A stretch of 64,000 bases of DNA from Rana temporaria (lineage: Eukaryota > Chordata > Amphibia > Anura > Ranidae). Shown here in pieces: positions 1 to 11,473 of the stretch (position 1 is the stretch's first letter; the number at the start of each line of letters is the position of its first letter). The notes under the pieces are model-generated. The model did no database searches and had not been told where the DNA came from. It saw only the letters and a list, made by a program, of their open reading frames with translations. The stretch is from contig NC_053489.1 of the NCBI RefSeq assembly GCF_905171775.1, positions 388,411,849 through 388,475,848 on the forward strand, given 5' to 3'. The position numbers and the translations under genes were made by a program.

Positions 1-778
1 GAAGGAGGGCCCATGCCTATGATGGTGCTCCTTACCCTTCCTTGATTGCGGGAGCAGAGTACTCTTACCTCCCGTGGCATCCTTGATGTCAGCCAGCGAG
101 GCTCCAAAAAGCATCTCACCCTTAAAAGGTAAATCAAGCAAGGCCTTCTTAGAAGCCTGGTCCACGGACCAACATTTTAGCCAAACTAGGCGATGCAGTA
201 CCACCGCAGAGATCGAGGACCTGGAAAAAAATGGAATGGTATCCAAAGCCAACTCGCACACAAACTTAAGGCCCTGTACCAACTGGTCAGCCAGTTCCAC
301 ACAGGCCAGAGAAGCCTGTTGCTTTCAATTCATGGTGCAGTATTTTTGCCCACTCAGTAAGCGTCTGAGACACCAAGGCCCTGGCCACAGCCGGACGCAT
401 CGCTGACCCCACCACCGTGAACAGGGAGCGGTCCACTGCTTCAGCCCTCCTGTCCGCAGGGTCTTTGAAAGCAGGAGCCCCTCCACCGTTTTTTACCCCC
501 CTTGTGCCCGCTGCCACCCTGGCAACAAAAGCCTCCAGGACTGCCGACATTGCCTCCACAGAAACAGCAGGTGCAGGGGCACCAGTTGCTACCACAGGTA
601 TGTCGGGGGAAGAAGCATCAGCTTCCGACGCCATGCTGACCCATGCGCCTGACCCCATTAGGGACGTAAGCCAAGGCACACAGCCCACCTTCCTAGATGC
701 TCCAGATGCCAAGGCCCCCCCCCCAGAGGACTCACCACCGAAGCAGGCACTGCACTGCTGCCGTCCGTACTGTCCCAA
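1..778 (-). pseudogene. DIRS ORF1 (gag-like) fragment, copy A
   Basis: The minus-strand frame at 287-778 reads a low-complexity Ala/Gly/Ser-rich protein with the phrases SPDIPVVATGAPAP and RSLFTVVGSAMRPAVAR, repeated almost word for word in the minus-strand frames of copy B (about 5577-6768) and copy C (about 41720-41990). The reading frame shifts near 290 and continues toward base 1. ORF1 of DIRS elements is thought to encode a gag-like nucleoprotein; no catalytic motif is expected. The fragment is broken and cut by the window edge. Confidence 0.6.
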
Positions 779-1695
779 CAGAGGAGCTCTTTACACAACC
801 GCACGTGTTACTGTCTTCCTGTGTGGCTTAGGCTCTTTGCGCTGTCCAGTTACCTAAAAACACAGCCAGAGGCCAAAACCCACAAGAAAATGGCTGCCGA
901 ACGGCCACCCTGTAGAGAAAAAGCGCATGGCTACAAGAAAATGGCAGCCGCTGTGGAAAAAAAAACCCAGTATAGAGCGCGCAGGATACAGGAAAATGGC
1001 CGCTGAGAAAAAAAAAAAAACAGCAATAAGCGGCGGGCACTGCAAAAATGGTGGCCGAACAAATGTACACAAGGCAAACAGTAAAAAACAGGCAGCAAAC
1101 CCCCCGGGCTCCCGAAAAACAGAGGCCCCCCCACACACGACAACCAGACAGCACCCCCCAGTAGAGTAGACCCACAGTGCAGCCCCCCACTAAAGAGTGG
1201 ACCCCCAGCTAACGCAGCAGGCCTAACTCAGAGAGCATAGGGAGGAGGGAAGGGAGGGAGAGAATAAAAGGAGGAAACAAATTAATAAAAAGTCTACCAC
1301 CCTGGGAATGTCCAGCCGTTACATGCCGAGGGAGGGGAGAGTGCTACTTACCAGGCGACAAGGATCTAGGAAATTCAGCCTGTCGCCCAGTCGGCAGTTG
1401 ATAGTAGATCTCAGGATCAAAGCAGAGGGAAAAAATAAACAAAACATCTCCAAGACCAAAGGGCCCACAGGGAGCCAGGTCCATCTAGGCTAGGCAGAAA
1501 AAAATGAGCTGCTGCATGCAGGGAGAGGTGTTGTACCCAGAGAGACCGCCTCCTGGGCGGTACTGTACAGTTTTAAAGTTGTATTAACACATTAACATGT
1601 TTTTGCCTAGTCCTCTTCTGATAGAAGGCCAATACTCTACTTTCAAGAATATTCTGCTGTGTTCGTCCATGAACACAAGAGAAAAAAAAATATGT
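1..1695 (-). mobile_element. DIRS-type retrotransposon, 5' part (copy A, cut by window edge)
   Basis: On the minus strand this holds the start of a DIRS-like element: a terminal inverted-repeat-like end at about 1488-1690, a non-coding leader, then a gag-like ORF1 that runs off the left edge. The terminal block matches the right end of DIRS copy B (about 7500-7655): the same CTAGGCAGAAAAAAA box, a GGGCGGTACTGT box, a TTTGCCTAGTCC box and a terminal CCATGAACACAAGAGAAA box. Assignment rests on similarity to copies B-D, which carry recognisable DIRS reverse transcriptase and tyrosine recombinase. The rest of the element would lie left of base 1. Confidence 0.75.
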
Positions 1696-2825
1696 TTGGC
1701 ACCACTATGGACCCCCCCCCCCCCCAACACACACGGCAGTTGCCGAGAGACACCCCCCCCCCCCAAGGACTCCCCACCTGCCAGAGAAGCTCCCGTATGT
1801 TCGGAGCCAGCAGCTTGCCATGTGTGCTAGCAGTCTCTATATCCGGGAGAAGGAAGGAGGGCCCGGCAGCCCAGGCACCACCGCACGGCTCCAGCATCAT
1901 GCCAGACCAAGGGAAAATGGCCACCGTGATGTCACATACTAGCAAAACCTAGCCACCGACCGGAGACCCAACCAAGGGAAAATGGCCGCCGAATGCTGCT
2001 AAATGCTGTCGGATTGTCTGACTGAACCACACAGGAGTTTCTAACCAACTGCGCTGCACCCTCTGCACAGCACCCCACTGATGAGCCCCCCCCAGGGAAT
2101 ATCCACAGAGGGGGTGGAGGGGAGATGGGGGTAGCCCAGCTTAACTGAGGGATTAGGATGGGGGGAGGGAACAACCAACCCTGGAGGGTACCGGTATTCC
2201 CCCCACCAAACACAAAAGAGGAGAGGGGGGGTGGTACTTACCTCTCCATGGATGTGGATATTGCTCCAGAAACTCTCGCCACTAAAGAGAGGAGCTGTCG
2301 GCAAGGGGGACACTGCGACTCAGATCAGAGTCTCGTTGTATGGGACCCTGCAAGATGTTTAATTTACGGGCCATCCAGCTTTTGTTAATAACGTTACATG
2401 CTGAGAATGAATGACGGGATTTGTATTGTGTCTTTTTGTCTCCCGGACATTTGTACGTTGTTTGTACTATTATCTTTCTTTGTCAAATAAAAATATATTT
2501 GACTCTAATTTACGGGCCATCCTCTTGAGGCTATATCGCGGCCGACCTAGTGCGTAGATGCGGTCTGTATGCGCTTGCTGGCAGGACCACTGGATCTAGA
2601 CTGCCCAACTCGGCAGCCGATTGTAGATTTCCCAGGAGAAAAAAGATGCATGGAAGGAAAAAATTAATTGCTAGGACCAAAAGATCCCAGCAGGGAGCCT
2701 AGGTCTTTACTCCTGACTAGGAACAAAAACGTAATACCCAAAGCAGGTAGGGGGTTATATACCAGCTGAGGAATGCCCATGGGCGTAGAATGATTATGTT
2801 CTGCCTAATCCTACTGCTGCAATTA
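1696..2825 (-). mobile_element. DIRS-related leader/terminal segment of a second subfamily
   Basis: G/C-rich leader sequence followed at about 2600-2820 by a degenerate version of the DIRS terminal block (an AGGACCAAAAGATCCCAGC box, a CTGACTAGGAACAAAAAC box, a GTTCTGCCTAATCCT box). The boxes occur in the same order as in the right ends of copies A and B but diverge enough to suggest another subfamily or an older copy. No open frame is believable. Poly-C runs occur at about 1711-1724 and 1753-1764. It is interrupted by a LINE tail at 2377-2506. Confidence 0.45.
2377..2506 (+). mobile_element. 5'-truncated L1-type LINE tail with 16-bp target-site duplication
   Basis: A 130-bp insertion bounded by two identical copies of AATTTACGGGCCATCC at 2361-2376 and 2507-2522. 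The insert ends in an A-rich stretch with an AATAAA signal at 2486-2491. A 16-bp duplication plus an A-rich 3' end is the signature of target-primed reverse transcription by a LINE machinery. The insert is too short to carry coding sequence. Confidence 0.75.
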
Positions 2826-3170
2826 TCTGCATTTAAAGCAGAGGTAAATCGACTAAATATTTAAAGCCAGCAGCTACAAATACTGCAGCTGCTGACTTTT
2901 AATATGTGGACACTTACCTGTTCTGGGTGCCCACGATATCGGCAGCCGAAGCCAATCAGTCGCTCAGCTCTCGGCTGCTGCTCCCACCATCCTCTGTGAG
3001 GGAATCAGAAATGAAGCCTCACGGCTTCACTTCCGGGTTCGCTACTGTGCATGCGCAAGTCGCACTGCACGTCCTCACTGGTCCCCGGTTTCTTCTGGGA
3101 CCTGTGTGTCTCCCAGAAGACAGCGGGGGAGGACAGTGCATGTGCAGGAAGTAGCGTAGGTCACCTTCGT
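2826..3170. repeat. Interspersed repeat family C (CAGCTGCTGACTTTTAA type)
   Basis: Begins with an inverted motif (AGCCAGCAGCTAC ... GCAGCTGCTGACTTTTAA) followed by ACACTTACCTG. The same opening recurs at about 31437-31600 and 63826-64000, so this is a dispersed repeat. No protein is encoded; the plus-strand open frame at 2906-3154 is not conserved in the other copies. Confidence 0.6.
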
Positions 3171-3350
3171 TTACCGATGTGATCTATGCATTACACATGA
3201 AGTGCCAAATGTGACGCCTGGGGGCTGGATTTACCTTTTGTAAATAAACCCCCCCAAAGTGTGGCAAGAGTTACCTGTTGGTTCTACAGTTATGCCTCAT
3301 GCACACTGGTTTCTTGTAAAGGCTGTATATTCATGACAAAAATCAGCATT
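3171..3350. other. Short unassigned stretch between repeats
   Basis: No gene, conserved motif or tandem structure recognised. Ends where family A begins at a TTAA. Confidence 0.4.
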
Positions 3351-3585
3351 TTAACCACTTAAGCCCCGGACCATTTTGCTGGACAATGACCGGGCCACTT
3401 TTTGCGATTTGCCACTGCGTCGCTTTAACTGACAATTGCGCGTTCGTGCGACATGGCTCCCAAACAAAATGTACAGAGCTTTCTTTGTGATATTTGATCA
3501 CCTCTGCGGTTTTTATTTTTTGCGCTATATACAAATTTAGCAACAATTTTGAAAAATGCTATATTTACTATAAAAGATTCCAAAA

Positions 3586-3594
3586 ATATATATA

Positions 3595-3637
<43 letters not shown>
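3586..3637. repeat. (TA)n microsatellite
   Basis: Alternating T/A with one imperfection, directly left of the DIRS copy B terminus. A second tract lies at about 7709-7752 on the other side of the insertion. Confidence 0.9.
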
Positions 3638-3643
<6 letters not shown>

Positions 3644-3808
3644 GGATTTTTGTACTTACTGTAAAATCCTTTTCTCTAAAGTTCATTAACGGTCACAGCT
3701 CCTTTACTCTTAACCTTAGGGTTATATGCCTTCTATCAGGAGAGACTAGGCAGAATCATGTGAAAACAGCAAAGCTGAACAGTACTGCCCAGGGAGCGGT
3801 CCTACTGG

Positions 3809-4265
3809 CTATAACCCCGCACCCTGCATCCAGCAGCTCAATTCGTCAAAAAGCAGTATTAACAAATAGGAGGGGTGGGTGCTTTCTGCCTGACCGCCCG
3901 AAATTCCAGCACATTGATCGGCAGGCGGGATTCTTCCTGCGTCCAGCGACCCTGTGTCGACTGAGCCCCAAACTCCCCCCAACCAGTCAGGCTGGCGTCC
4001 ATCGTGATCACCGTCCAGTGAAAAGGAAGGACTGACTTCCCGGCCTGAAGGGCCGGGGACCTCCACCACAGATCAGGGATTGCCCGACTAGTGACAACGG
4101 AGATTTGTCCAATTTTGACAGGATCTCCTTTTGCAAGAGTCGGGGCGCCAACAGCTTCACCGCAGCTTGAAGAGCCTGTAGTTTGTTCGAAGTGAAAAAA
4201 AAACTCTCGTCTCTGAGGAGCCCAGGATCAAACCCAGGTACTCCAGGCGTTGTCGGCACCAACAC
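3809..4265 (-). pseudogene. DIRS RNase H region remnant, copy B
   Basis: Overlapping minus-strand frames read LLQKEILSKLDKSPLS and PSFSLDGDHDGRQPDWLGGVWGS, matching the corresponding phrases in copies C and D that lead into the RNase H domain. The RNase H core (DNATAVxYVNHQGG-type motif in other copies) is absent because the sequence breaks off into the terminal repeat at about 3860. Frameshifted and truncated. Confidence 0.6.
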
Positions 4266-4279
4266 CCACTTCTGGCAAT

Positions 4280-4969
4280 TCAGTACCCAAACTCTCGAGG
4301 AGTCTGACTGGCAATCGCCACATCCTCCCTTAATTCTAAGGCAGAAGCAGCTCTCAGAAGGTCATTCATATAGCCCACAATTGCGATCCCTTGCTGCCTC
4401 AGCAGAGCCATGATCAGGGCGAGCACCTTGGTGAAAACCCTTGGTGCCAACGCCAGGCCAAAAGGGAGAGCTACAAATTGGTAGTGATCGTCCCCGACTG
4501 CAAACCGCAGAAACCTGATGCATATGGGGACATGCAAGTATGCGTCCTCGATGTCCAAGGACGCCAGAAATCCCCCGGATGGAGTGCAGCGACCACAGAG
4601 CAAGCTGATTCCATCCTGAACCTTTATACTTTTACAAAGGTGTTGAGGGCCTTGAGATCCAGGATTGGACGGACCCATTCCTTCTTTGGGACTACAAACA
4701 GATTGGAGTAGAATCCCTGAAACCTTTCCGGCTGCAGCACAGGGACAATCACCCCGTGCATCAGCAGGTCCTGCACTGCCCCAAACAGGGCGTCCCGACG
4801 AGCCGGAAGACGAAGGTAAAAAAATCTGTTTGGTGGACAAGAAAGAAACTCTTGTACCCTGATGAAACCACTTCGCAGACCCACCGGTCGGAAAGCATGG
4901 AGTCCCACCGAGCTGCAAACTCTCGAAGGCGACCCTCCACCCATGAGTCGGGTGGGGGCAAACCCTCAT
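4280..4969 (-). pseudogene. DIRS reverse transcriptase, copy B (active-site Asp lost)
   Basis: A minus-strand frame of 229 residues. Recognisable reverse-transcriptase blocks: FLASLDIEDAYLHVPI (motif A, catalytic Asp present), VALPFGLALAPRVFTKVL (motif B region) and IVGYMNDLLRAAS (motif C). Motif C of active DIRS enzymes has YxDD; here it is YMND, so the first catalytic Asp is Asn (about 4362-4370). The N-terminal part continues in another frame (4624-4944, with RPILDLKALNTFVKV), showing a frameshift near 4690. Non-functional. Confidence 0.8.
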
Positions 4970-6770
4970 GCGGTCAAAGATTTGTTTGCAGGCTTGTGAA
5001 ACCAGGGACTCTTCTGTCCCTTAGCGGGCACCTTGTTGGCCTGGGAATGCTTACCTGCGGGCACGGGCGGATGAAAAAAACGCTTCTGAGCAGAAAAGGA
5101 GTGCCCTGGCCTACAGCGTGGCTCCTTACCTTTCATGGATTGTGGGAGCCGCGTGCTCTTACCCCCAGTGATATTTTTAATGTCATCCAGCAAGGCTCCA
5201 AATAGCCTCTCTCCCTGGAAGGGCAATTCCGCCAGAGCCTTCTTGGATGTCTGGTCTGCGGACCAGCATTTTAGCCAAATCAGGTGACTTAACACCACAG
5301 CAGATACTGAGGCTCTAGAAAGCAAGGGAGACCTTTCTAAGGCTGCATTGCACATACTTGTAAAAGGTACAATTTTTTTCCCTTAAATAGCTTCCTTTAC
5401 CTCAAGTGCAGTCCTCCTTCATTTACCTCATCCTTCGATTTTGCTATTAAATGTCCTTATTTCTTCTGAGAAATCCTCACTTCCTGTTCTTCTGTCTAAC
5501 TGCACACAGTAATGCGAGGCTTTCTCCCTGGTGTGGAGCGTCGTGCTCGCCCCCTCCCTTGGGCTACAGGAGAGAGTCAGGACGCTCTCCAAAATGCAGA
5601 TAGAGAAAGGAGCTGTGTTAGCGGGCATCCCGACTCTCCTGTAGTCCAAGGGAGGGGCGAGCATGACACTCCACACCAGGGAGAAAGCCTTGCATTACTG
5701 TGTGGAGTTACAGACAGAAGAACAGGAAGTGAGGATTTCTCAGAAGAAATAAGGACATTTAAAAGCAAAATCGAAGGATGAGGTAAGTGAAGGAGCACTG
5801 CACTAGGGTAAAGAAGGCCATTTAGGAAAAAAAAACAAAAAAAAAACAATTGTACCTTTACAACCCCTTTAAGGCCATGCACCAACTGGTCGGCCAGTTC
5901 CACACAGACTGGGGAAACCTGTTGCTTTTTCAACTCGTGGTGCAACAATTTTGCCCATTCTGCAAGTGTCTGACACCAGGGCCGTGGCCATAAGGCTGAC
6001 CCCACCACTGTGAACATGGATCGGGCCATCGCCTCAGCCCTCCTGTCTGCAGGGTCCTCTCCACCGGAATCGTGGATGGCTTGTTAAACCTGGATACCGG
6101 GGGTCCACAATTGGGGGAGATGTCCATTTTTTCAGGAAACTCCCCCTCAAAGGGGTAACGGACCGACCTGCGTCTTGGGAGCGAAAAGGCCCGCTGAGGT
6201 CGTTCCCATTCTTTGTATATAAACTTATCAAAATAAGTTAGGTAGGGAAACACCTTAGCAGTGCGGGCCGGCTTGTGGGACCCAAAAGGGACCGATAACC
6301 TCAGTAGATGCCACCGCTGTATCTTACAATTCTAGGGTATCACGCACTGCAGTGATAAGTGCTCCAAGTGCCCTTTCCTGCGTTGACCCGGACACAGAGT
6401 CATCCTCACTGTCCGAATGGTCTGCATCCTGACACGTCAGAGCAAGGCCAGAGTATGAATCAGACCTTTCCCCAGAAAATGGTGGGGGGGGTGGAAAGGC
6501 CCCCCTTGCACCCGCACACCGCTTACACCCTGGCAACAACGGATTCCAGGACCGCCGACAAGGCGTCCATAGGCACCGCAGGTGCACCAGTCGCTACCAC
6601 CGGGATGTCTGGGGAAGAGGGGCCAGCTTCTGACGCCATGCTGACCCACCACTCGCCTGACACCCGTTGGGGACCAAAGGCAAGGTGCACAAAAAAGGTC
6701 CACCCTCCTAGCTGCCACTGACTGAGGGGCCCCCCAGAGGACTCACCACCCTGACCCAGGTACTGCAATG
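4966..6770 (-). pseudogene. DIRS ORF1 (gag-like), copy B, split by a MITE
   Basis: Two pieces on the minus strand, 5880-6770 and 4966-5356, separated by the insertion at 5358-5872. Phrases include VCVELADQLVHGL, KCWSADQTSKKALAELPFQG and ERLFGALLDDIKN, also found in copies A and C. Several frameshifts. A gag-like role is inferred only from position in front of the reverse transcriptase. Confidence 0.6.
5358..5872. mobile_element. TTAA-type MITE (AGGGGTTGTAAAGGT family) inside DIRS ORF1
   Basis: The ends are inverted copies: left TTGTAAAAGGTACAATT, right TTGTACCTTTACAACCCC followed by TTTAA. The centre is a long imperfect palindrome (TTCCTGTTCTTCTGTCTAAC near 5486; the mirrored AGACAGAAGAACAGGAA near 5711). 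Copy C of DIRS at about 41700 runs through the same point without this segment, which confirms it is an insertion. The left end lacks about 9 bp. Same family at 30613-30934 and, in part, at 34518-34569 and 52012-52080. Confidence 0.7.
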
Positions 6771-7660
6771 TGCTGCCGTCCGCTCTCTCCAGTTATCTGA
6801 TGTGTTCTCCTGTGTCTGAGGTGTTCTATGCTGTTCGCACCGTTCAGAAAGAATATTCCCAGCGCTAGAGGCAATAACTAAGCTGGGGCTATCCTGAGGT
6901 AAAGAAAAAAGGCCGCGATCACGCTGAACCTCCGTGCAGAGGCCTCCCACATAGACCAGAACATATTCACTGTGGAGAGTAAAACCCGAACACCCAGCGC
7001 AGCCCCCAGCCAGGACTTGGAAACCCCCCCCCCGTCAGGTACATAACAGGCCCAGCCACCACAGATGCATGGGGAGGGGGAAATGACAGGGAGGGAATAA
7101 AGAAAGAGTGAGTGACCTAGTCCACCTCCCCAGGAATGCCCAGCTGTTCCATCCTGCCAAAACAGGAGGAACCCTACTTGCCAGTCCTGCGGGGACTACT
7201 GGACGCATCCCAGACAGACCCATCACCCAAAGCAGTACATGGTGGCTGTCGGCCTCGGCACACTGACAGCAGTAGCCCGGTCATAGGTGTGCCCTGGAAC
7301 AAACGGAGCATGTCGTGGCCGACCCAGCGCGCAGCTCAAGGTCTGCTCACTCTAGATGGCCGAGCTGGGGAGACTTCAAGGATCTTTATTATGCAGCCTG
7401 TCACCCAGCCGGGTGTTGATAGTAGATCACAGGATCAAAAAAAAAGTAGAAATAACTCCAGGACCAAAGGTCCCAACCGGAAGCCAGGTCCTTCTACACT
7501 AGGCAGAAAAAAACTGAGCTGCTGGATGCAGGCTAAGGGGTTATAGCCAGTAGAACTGCCCCCTGGGCGGTACTGTTCAGCTTTGCTGTTTACATGATTC
7601 TGCCTAGTCCCAAGGTCTAGATTAAAAGGAGCCGTGTCAATGAACGAAAGAGAAAATGTT

Positions 7661-7728
7661 TTTCCTCAGTTTAGGCAGATACGTATTCTACATATTTTTG
7701 GTAAAAAAAATTATATATATATATATAT

Positions 7729-7759
<31 letters not shown>

Positions 7760-8313
7760 AAGCGTTTATTGATCGGTTTGCACAAAAGTTAGTGTCTACA
7801 AAACGGGATAGTTTTAGGCATTTTTATTAAGTTTTTTTTTTTTTTTTTACTAGTAATGGCAGTGATTTTTATTGTGACATTATGGCAGACACATCGGACA
7901 CTTGACACATTTTTGGGACCATTGTCATTTTTACAGCCATCAGTGCTATAAAAATGCACTGATTACTGTGAAAATGACACAGGCAGTGAAAGGGTTAACC
8001 ACTAGGTGGCACTGAAGGGGTTAAGTGTGCCTAGGGATGTGTGACAACTGTAGGGAGGCTGGGCTGTGTGTGACACTACAGTGATCACAGCTTCCGATTA
8101 GAGGAAGCTGTGTACACTGTCCTGTCACTAGGAAAACTGGGGAAATTCTTGTTTACATTAGCATTTCCCCCTTCTTCCTCACCGTGACACGATCGTTGGT
8201 ATGCCCGCAGACAGAGTGATGCCGGCTTCTTAAAGGTGACATGATATATGTCCTTCTGCCTCTGTGCCATGCTGTCGACGTATATAATCGTGTGCTGGTC
8301 GGCAAGCAGTTAA
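7661..8313 (-). other. Right half of family A copy 1; no gene
   Basis: Contains the CTCAGTTTAGGC and GACATTATGGCAGACAC boxes also present in the other family A copies, an AT tract (about 7709-7752) and a poly-T run (about 7833-7848). No coding sequence is supported. Confidence 0.6.
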
Positions 8314-8729
8314 AAACTCACCTAAGCTGCATTTTTTCAAAACTATCACTTCCAGGACTCTTTATGCTTTAGATGGTTTACGGACAATGACTATTTGGGG
8401 GCGTTTTGCTGTTGCAGAAGAATTTGGGGTCAATCACTTACCTCTCTAGTGTTATTGCATGAATAATCATCTGCCTGTATTTCTCAGCACTGAGGGCCGT
8501 AGCCACAGTGGTTGGCCAAGGAAACCATGAGGCAGATGAGATACATCATGCTTACCTCCCTTCGACATCAGAAGGTGTCCATTAATACAGAACTGGCTTA
8601 AACCAGTAGGTCCCAGGTACACCCATCTACTGTCTGAAGAAGAAGACTGATCAGAAGTGGTCTTCAAAGAATTGCGGCCAAAAGCCTTACCTCCAACATT
8701 AACAATGCACAAAAACAGACACTGGATAC

Positions 8730-8762
8730 CAAAAAAAAAAAAAAAAAAGGCATCGGCCGATT

Positions 8763-8801
<39 letters not shown>

Positions 8802-9632
8802 CCGATTGTTAGAGATCTGAGGCAGGGGTGTTCTGGGTGGAAATAACCCCCCCCCCCCCCCCAGCCGCCGATTGGCTGTTTCCGGCCGCGCTGCATTCTG
8901 GGGATTGTAGTCTGGAGGCAGGCCGCGTGGCACATCAGGGGACGAATGGAGCGGTCTTTTGCCATGCGAGGGGACAGAACGGAGCCGGGAGCACTCCGCT
9001 GGTGGGCACTGAAGAGGTGGCAGTAATCGACAGCTTGGCACTGGTGAGGTGGAAGTGATGGACAGCTTGGCACTGATGAGGTGGCAGTGATGGACGCAGC
9101 TTGGCACTGAATGACAGCTTGGCACTGGTAAGGTGGCAGTGAATGACAGCTTGGCACTGGTGTGCTGCACTAGTGAGCTTGGCACTGGTGGGCTGCACTG
9201 GACACCAATGAGGTGGCACTGACAGGCTGAACTGGTAGGCACTATTGAGGTGGCACTGATGGACTGCACTGGTGGGTACTGATGAGGTTGCACTGACTGG
9301 CATGAATAGACACTGATAGGCACTGAGTCTGATGAGGTTGCATTGAGTCTGCTTTGGTGGGGACTAATAGATACTGATGGGCTGCACTATTGGGCACTGA
9401 CAGGCTGCACTCGTGGGCACTAATGAGGTGACGATGGGATACCGATAGGCTGCATCCCACCTCTCCCCCCTAAACAACCTCCTCCCCACCTCTCCACCCT
9501 AGATTTTTTGAGATGGGAAAATAAAATAAAAAATCTGCCTAAAATATCGGCCGCAAAAATCGGCAACATATATCGGCCACCCAGATTTCTAAACATCGGC
9601 CAGAGAAAAACTCATATCGGTCAACCTCTAGA
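8730..9632. mobile_element. Non-autonomous element with TCGGCCGAT boxes and an internal minisatellite
   Basis: Inserted into the old Tc1 relic. Holds poly-A runs (about 8731-8748 and 8769-8800), several TCGGCC boxes, a G/C-rich segment with CTGCATTCTGGGGATTGTAG, and a tandem array at about 9000-9460. The right end reads CATATCGGTCAACCTCT, resembling ends of hAT-like frog and fish elements; the left end is obscured by poly-A. Superfamily not certain. Confidence 0.5.
9000..9460. repeat. Degenerate minisatellite (GGTGGCACTGATGGGCACTG-like units)
   Basis: Roughly 15 diverged units of 20-35 bp built from AGCTTGGCACTG, GAGGTGGCAGTGA and GGGCTGCACTGG. The open frames across it on the minus strand (up to 185 codons) come from repeat periodicity, not from a gene. 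A short block of very similar units lies at about 47547-47620. Confidence 0.75.
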
Positions 9633-9868
9633 TACAGGTACTCTGGACTGAGGAGTCAAAATGTTAAATATTTTGCTGTAGCAGGAGGCAGCTTGCTCAC
9701 CAAAGGTCTGGGGAGCTTTAAAATACTGGTTGCAGGCAACAGAAACATGGTAGGGTTTGTTGCAAGTGTGAGGCTGACTTTCTGCAAATGGAGTTGGAGA
9801 TTTGGTCAGGCTCTATATTATACATAATTTCATACCATCAGAGAGGTGTGTGATTGGCCCCAAATGTA

Positions 9869-11473
9869 CAGTTGTATTCAAAATTATTCAACCCCCACTG
9901 AAATTTGTTTTGCCCAGTTTGACATTGATCATTCATTCATCCTGCTTACAATTAAATCAAAGAGGCACGTGTAGGTCAGACAAATATAACATAACATTTA
10001 TAATGAAATAACCACAAATGTCTTTTCTGTGCTCACATCATTATCAGTTTTATTCAACCCCCAGTTGACATTCAATCTTAATACTTAGTACAACATCCTT
10101 TTACAGTTCGAACGGCTTTTAAACTTGAAGCATAGCTTGACACAAGTGTCTTGCAGCGATCTACGGGTATCTTCGCCCATTCGTCATGGGCAAAAGCCTC
10201 CAGTTCAGTCACATTCTTAGGCTTGCGCACTGCAACTGCTTTCTTTAAGTCCCACCAGAGGTTCTCAAACGGATTTAAGTCTGGTGACTGCGATGGCCAC
10301 TCCAAAATGTTCCAGCCTTTAATCTGCAACCATGCTCTAGTGGACTTGGAGGTATGCTTGGGATCATTGTCCTCTTGAAAGGTCCAACGTCTCCCAAGCC
10401 TCAGGTTTGCGACGGCCTGCATCACATTGTTATCCACTATCTCCTGTTACTGAAGAGAATTCATGGTACCTTGCACACGCTGAAGCTTCCCTGTACCTGC
10501 AGAAGCAAAACAGCCCCAAAGCATGATTGACCCCCTGCCATGCTTCACAGTAGGCAAGGTGTTCTTTTCATCATAGGCCTTGTTCTTCCTCCTCCAAACA
10601 TAGCGTTGATCCATGGGCCCAAACACTTCTAATTTTGTTTCATCAGTCCACAAAACACAATCCCAAAACTTCTGTGGTTTGTCCACATGATTTTTGCATA
10701 CTGCAGTCGACTCTTATTCTTTGGAGACAGCAAGGGGGTGCGCCTGGGAGTTCTGGCATGGAGGCCTTCATTACGCAGTGTGCGCTGTATTGTCTGAGCA
10801 GAAACTTCAGTACCCACATCTGACAAATCTTTTCTCAGTTCCTCAGCAGTCACAAGGGGACTTTTCTCCACTCTACGCTTCAGGTAGCGCACAGCAGTCG
10901 AAGTCAGCATCTTCTTTCTGCCACGACCAGGTAGCGTTTCAACAGTGCCCTTTGCCTTGAATTTGCGAATGATGCTTCCTATGGTGTCTCTTGGTATGTT
11001 TAACATCTTTGCAATCTTCTTATAGCCATTGCCCTTCCTGTGAAGAGTAATCACCTCTTCTCTTGTCTTCCTGGACCATTCCCTTGACTTCACCATGTTT
11101 GTAACCACACCAGTAAATGTCTAGAAGGAGCTGAGTATCACAGTCATTTTAAATCTGCCTGATTGATGCTTATTAGGCTTTATTGCTGCTCCCTGACATC
11201 CACAGGTGTTTTCAATACCTGATTGAAAACACTTCAATGAACCTCTGTTCTTCAGAGTGGTAGTCTTTAAGGGGTTGAATAATTGTGTAAATGAAGAATT
11301 CACAAAATACACATTTACTACTGTATTACAAAACCAATTGATGTCATTTTAGTTGCATATGGTTCTTTAAGAAGTCCTTGTAGGATTTCATTCTGAATAC
11401 AATTACAAATGTACACTAAATTCCCTAAAACCCTTTACAGCATTGGGGGGTTGAATAATTTTGAACACAACTG
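9869..11473 (-). mobile_element. Tc1/mariner element with TA duplication and matching inverted ends
   Basis: Flanked by TA on both sides (9867-9868 and 11474-11475). The left end reads CAGTTGTATTCAAAATTATT and the right end is its inverted counterpart (AATAATTTTGAACACAACTG), followed inward by CAACCCC. At 1605 bp it has the typical length of a complete Tc1 element with a single minus-strand transposase gene. It sits within an older Tc1 relic. Confidence 0.9.
10078..11108 (-). pseudogene. Tc1 transposase, one frameshift and one internal stop
   Basis: Three minus-strand segments form a near-complete DDE transposase. N-terminal (11108 down to about 10690): paired-like helix-turn-helix, SREWSRKTREEVITLHRKG, then IPRDTIGSIIRKFKAKG and a GRGRKK hook. 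Middle (about 10686-10447): first catalytic Asp in VLWTDETKLEVFG and GRGSIMLWGCF. C-terminal (10437-10078): second Asp in FQEDNDPKHTSKS and the Glu in SPDLNPFENLWWDLKK, spacing consistent with DD34E. A one-base frameshift lies near 10690, just after QYAK, and a TAA interrupts at about 10447-10449. All three catalytic residues remain but the frame is broken. Confidence 0.9.

Larger units (their letters stand above)
3640..7660 (-). mobile_element. DIRS retrotransposon copy B, internally deleted, both ends present
   Basis: The ends are inverted copies of each other: the left end (about 3655-3850) reads TTTTCTCTAAAGTTCATT, CAGCTCC, ACTAGGCAGAATCATGTG, then AACAGCAAAGCTGAACAGTA; the reverse complement of the right end (about 7500-7655) gives the same boxes in the same order. 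Inverted termini distinguish DIRS elements from LTR retrotransposons. Reading leftward: leader, gag-like ORF1, reverse transcriptase, start of RNase H; then the sequence jumps straight to the terminal block, so the methyltransferase-like and tyrosine-recombinase parts are missing. A MITE sits inside ORF1 at about 5358-5872. Confidence 0.8.
3351..8313 (-). mobile_element. TTAA-target DNA element family A, copy 1 (split by DIRS copy B)
   Basis: Starts TTAACCACTTAAGCCCCGG and ends GGCAAGCAGTTAA. The left part (3351-3640) and the right part (7660-8313) are the two halves of a roughly 0.95-kb non-coding element seen uninterrupted at 19701-20702 and 32971-33975, here in reverse orientation. Short inverted ends beginning with TTAA fit a non-autonomous piggyBac- or Kolobok-like element (both target TTAA). 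The (TA)n tract at about 3586-3637 adjoins the DIRS insertion. Confidence 0.65.

Noticed and set aside
8766..9323. 185-codon Ser/His/Cys-rich minus-strand frame
   Set aside because: Follows the minisatellite at 9000-9460 and ends in a poly-Phe run read from poly-A; pure repeat artefact.
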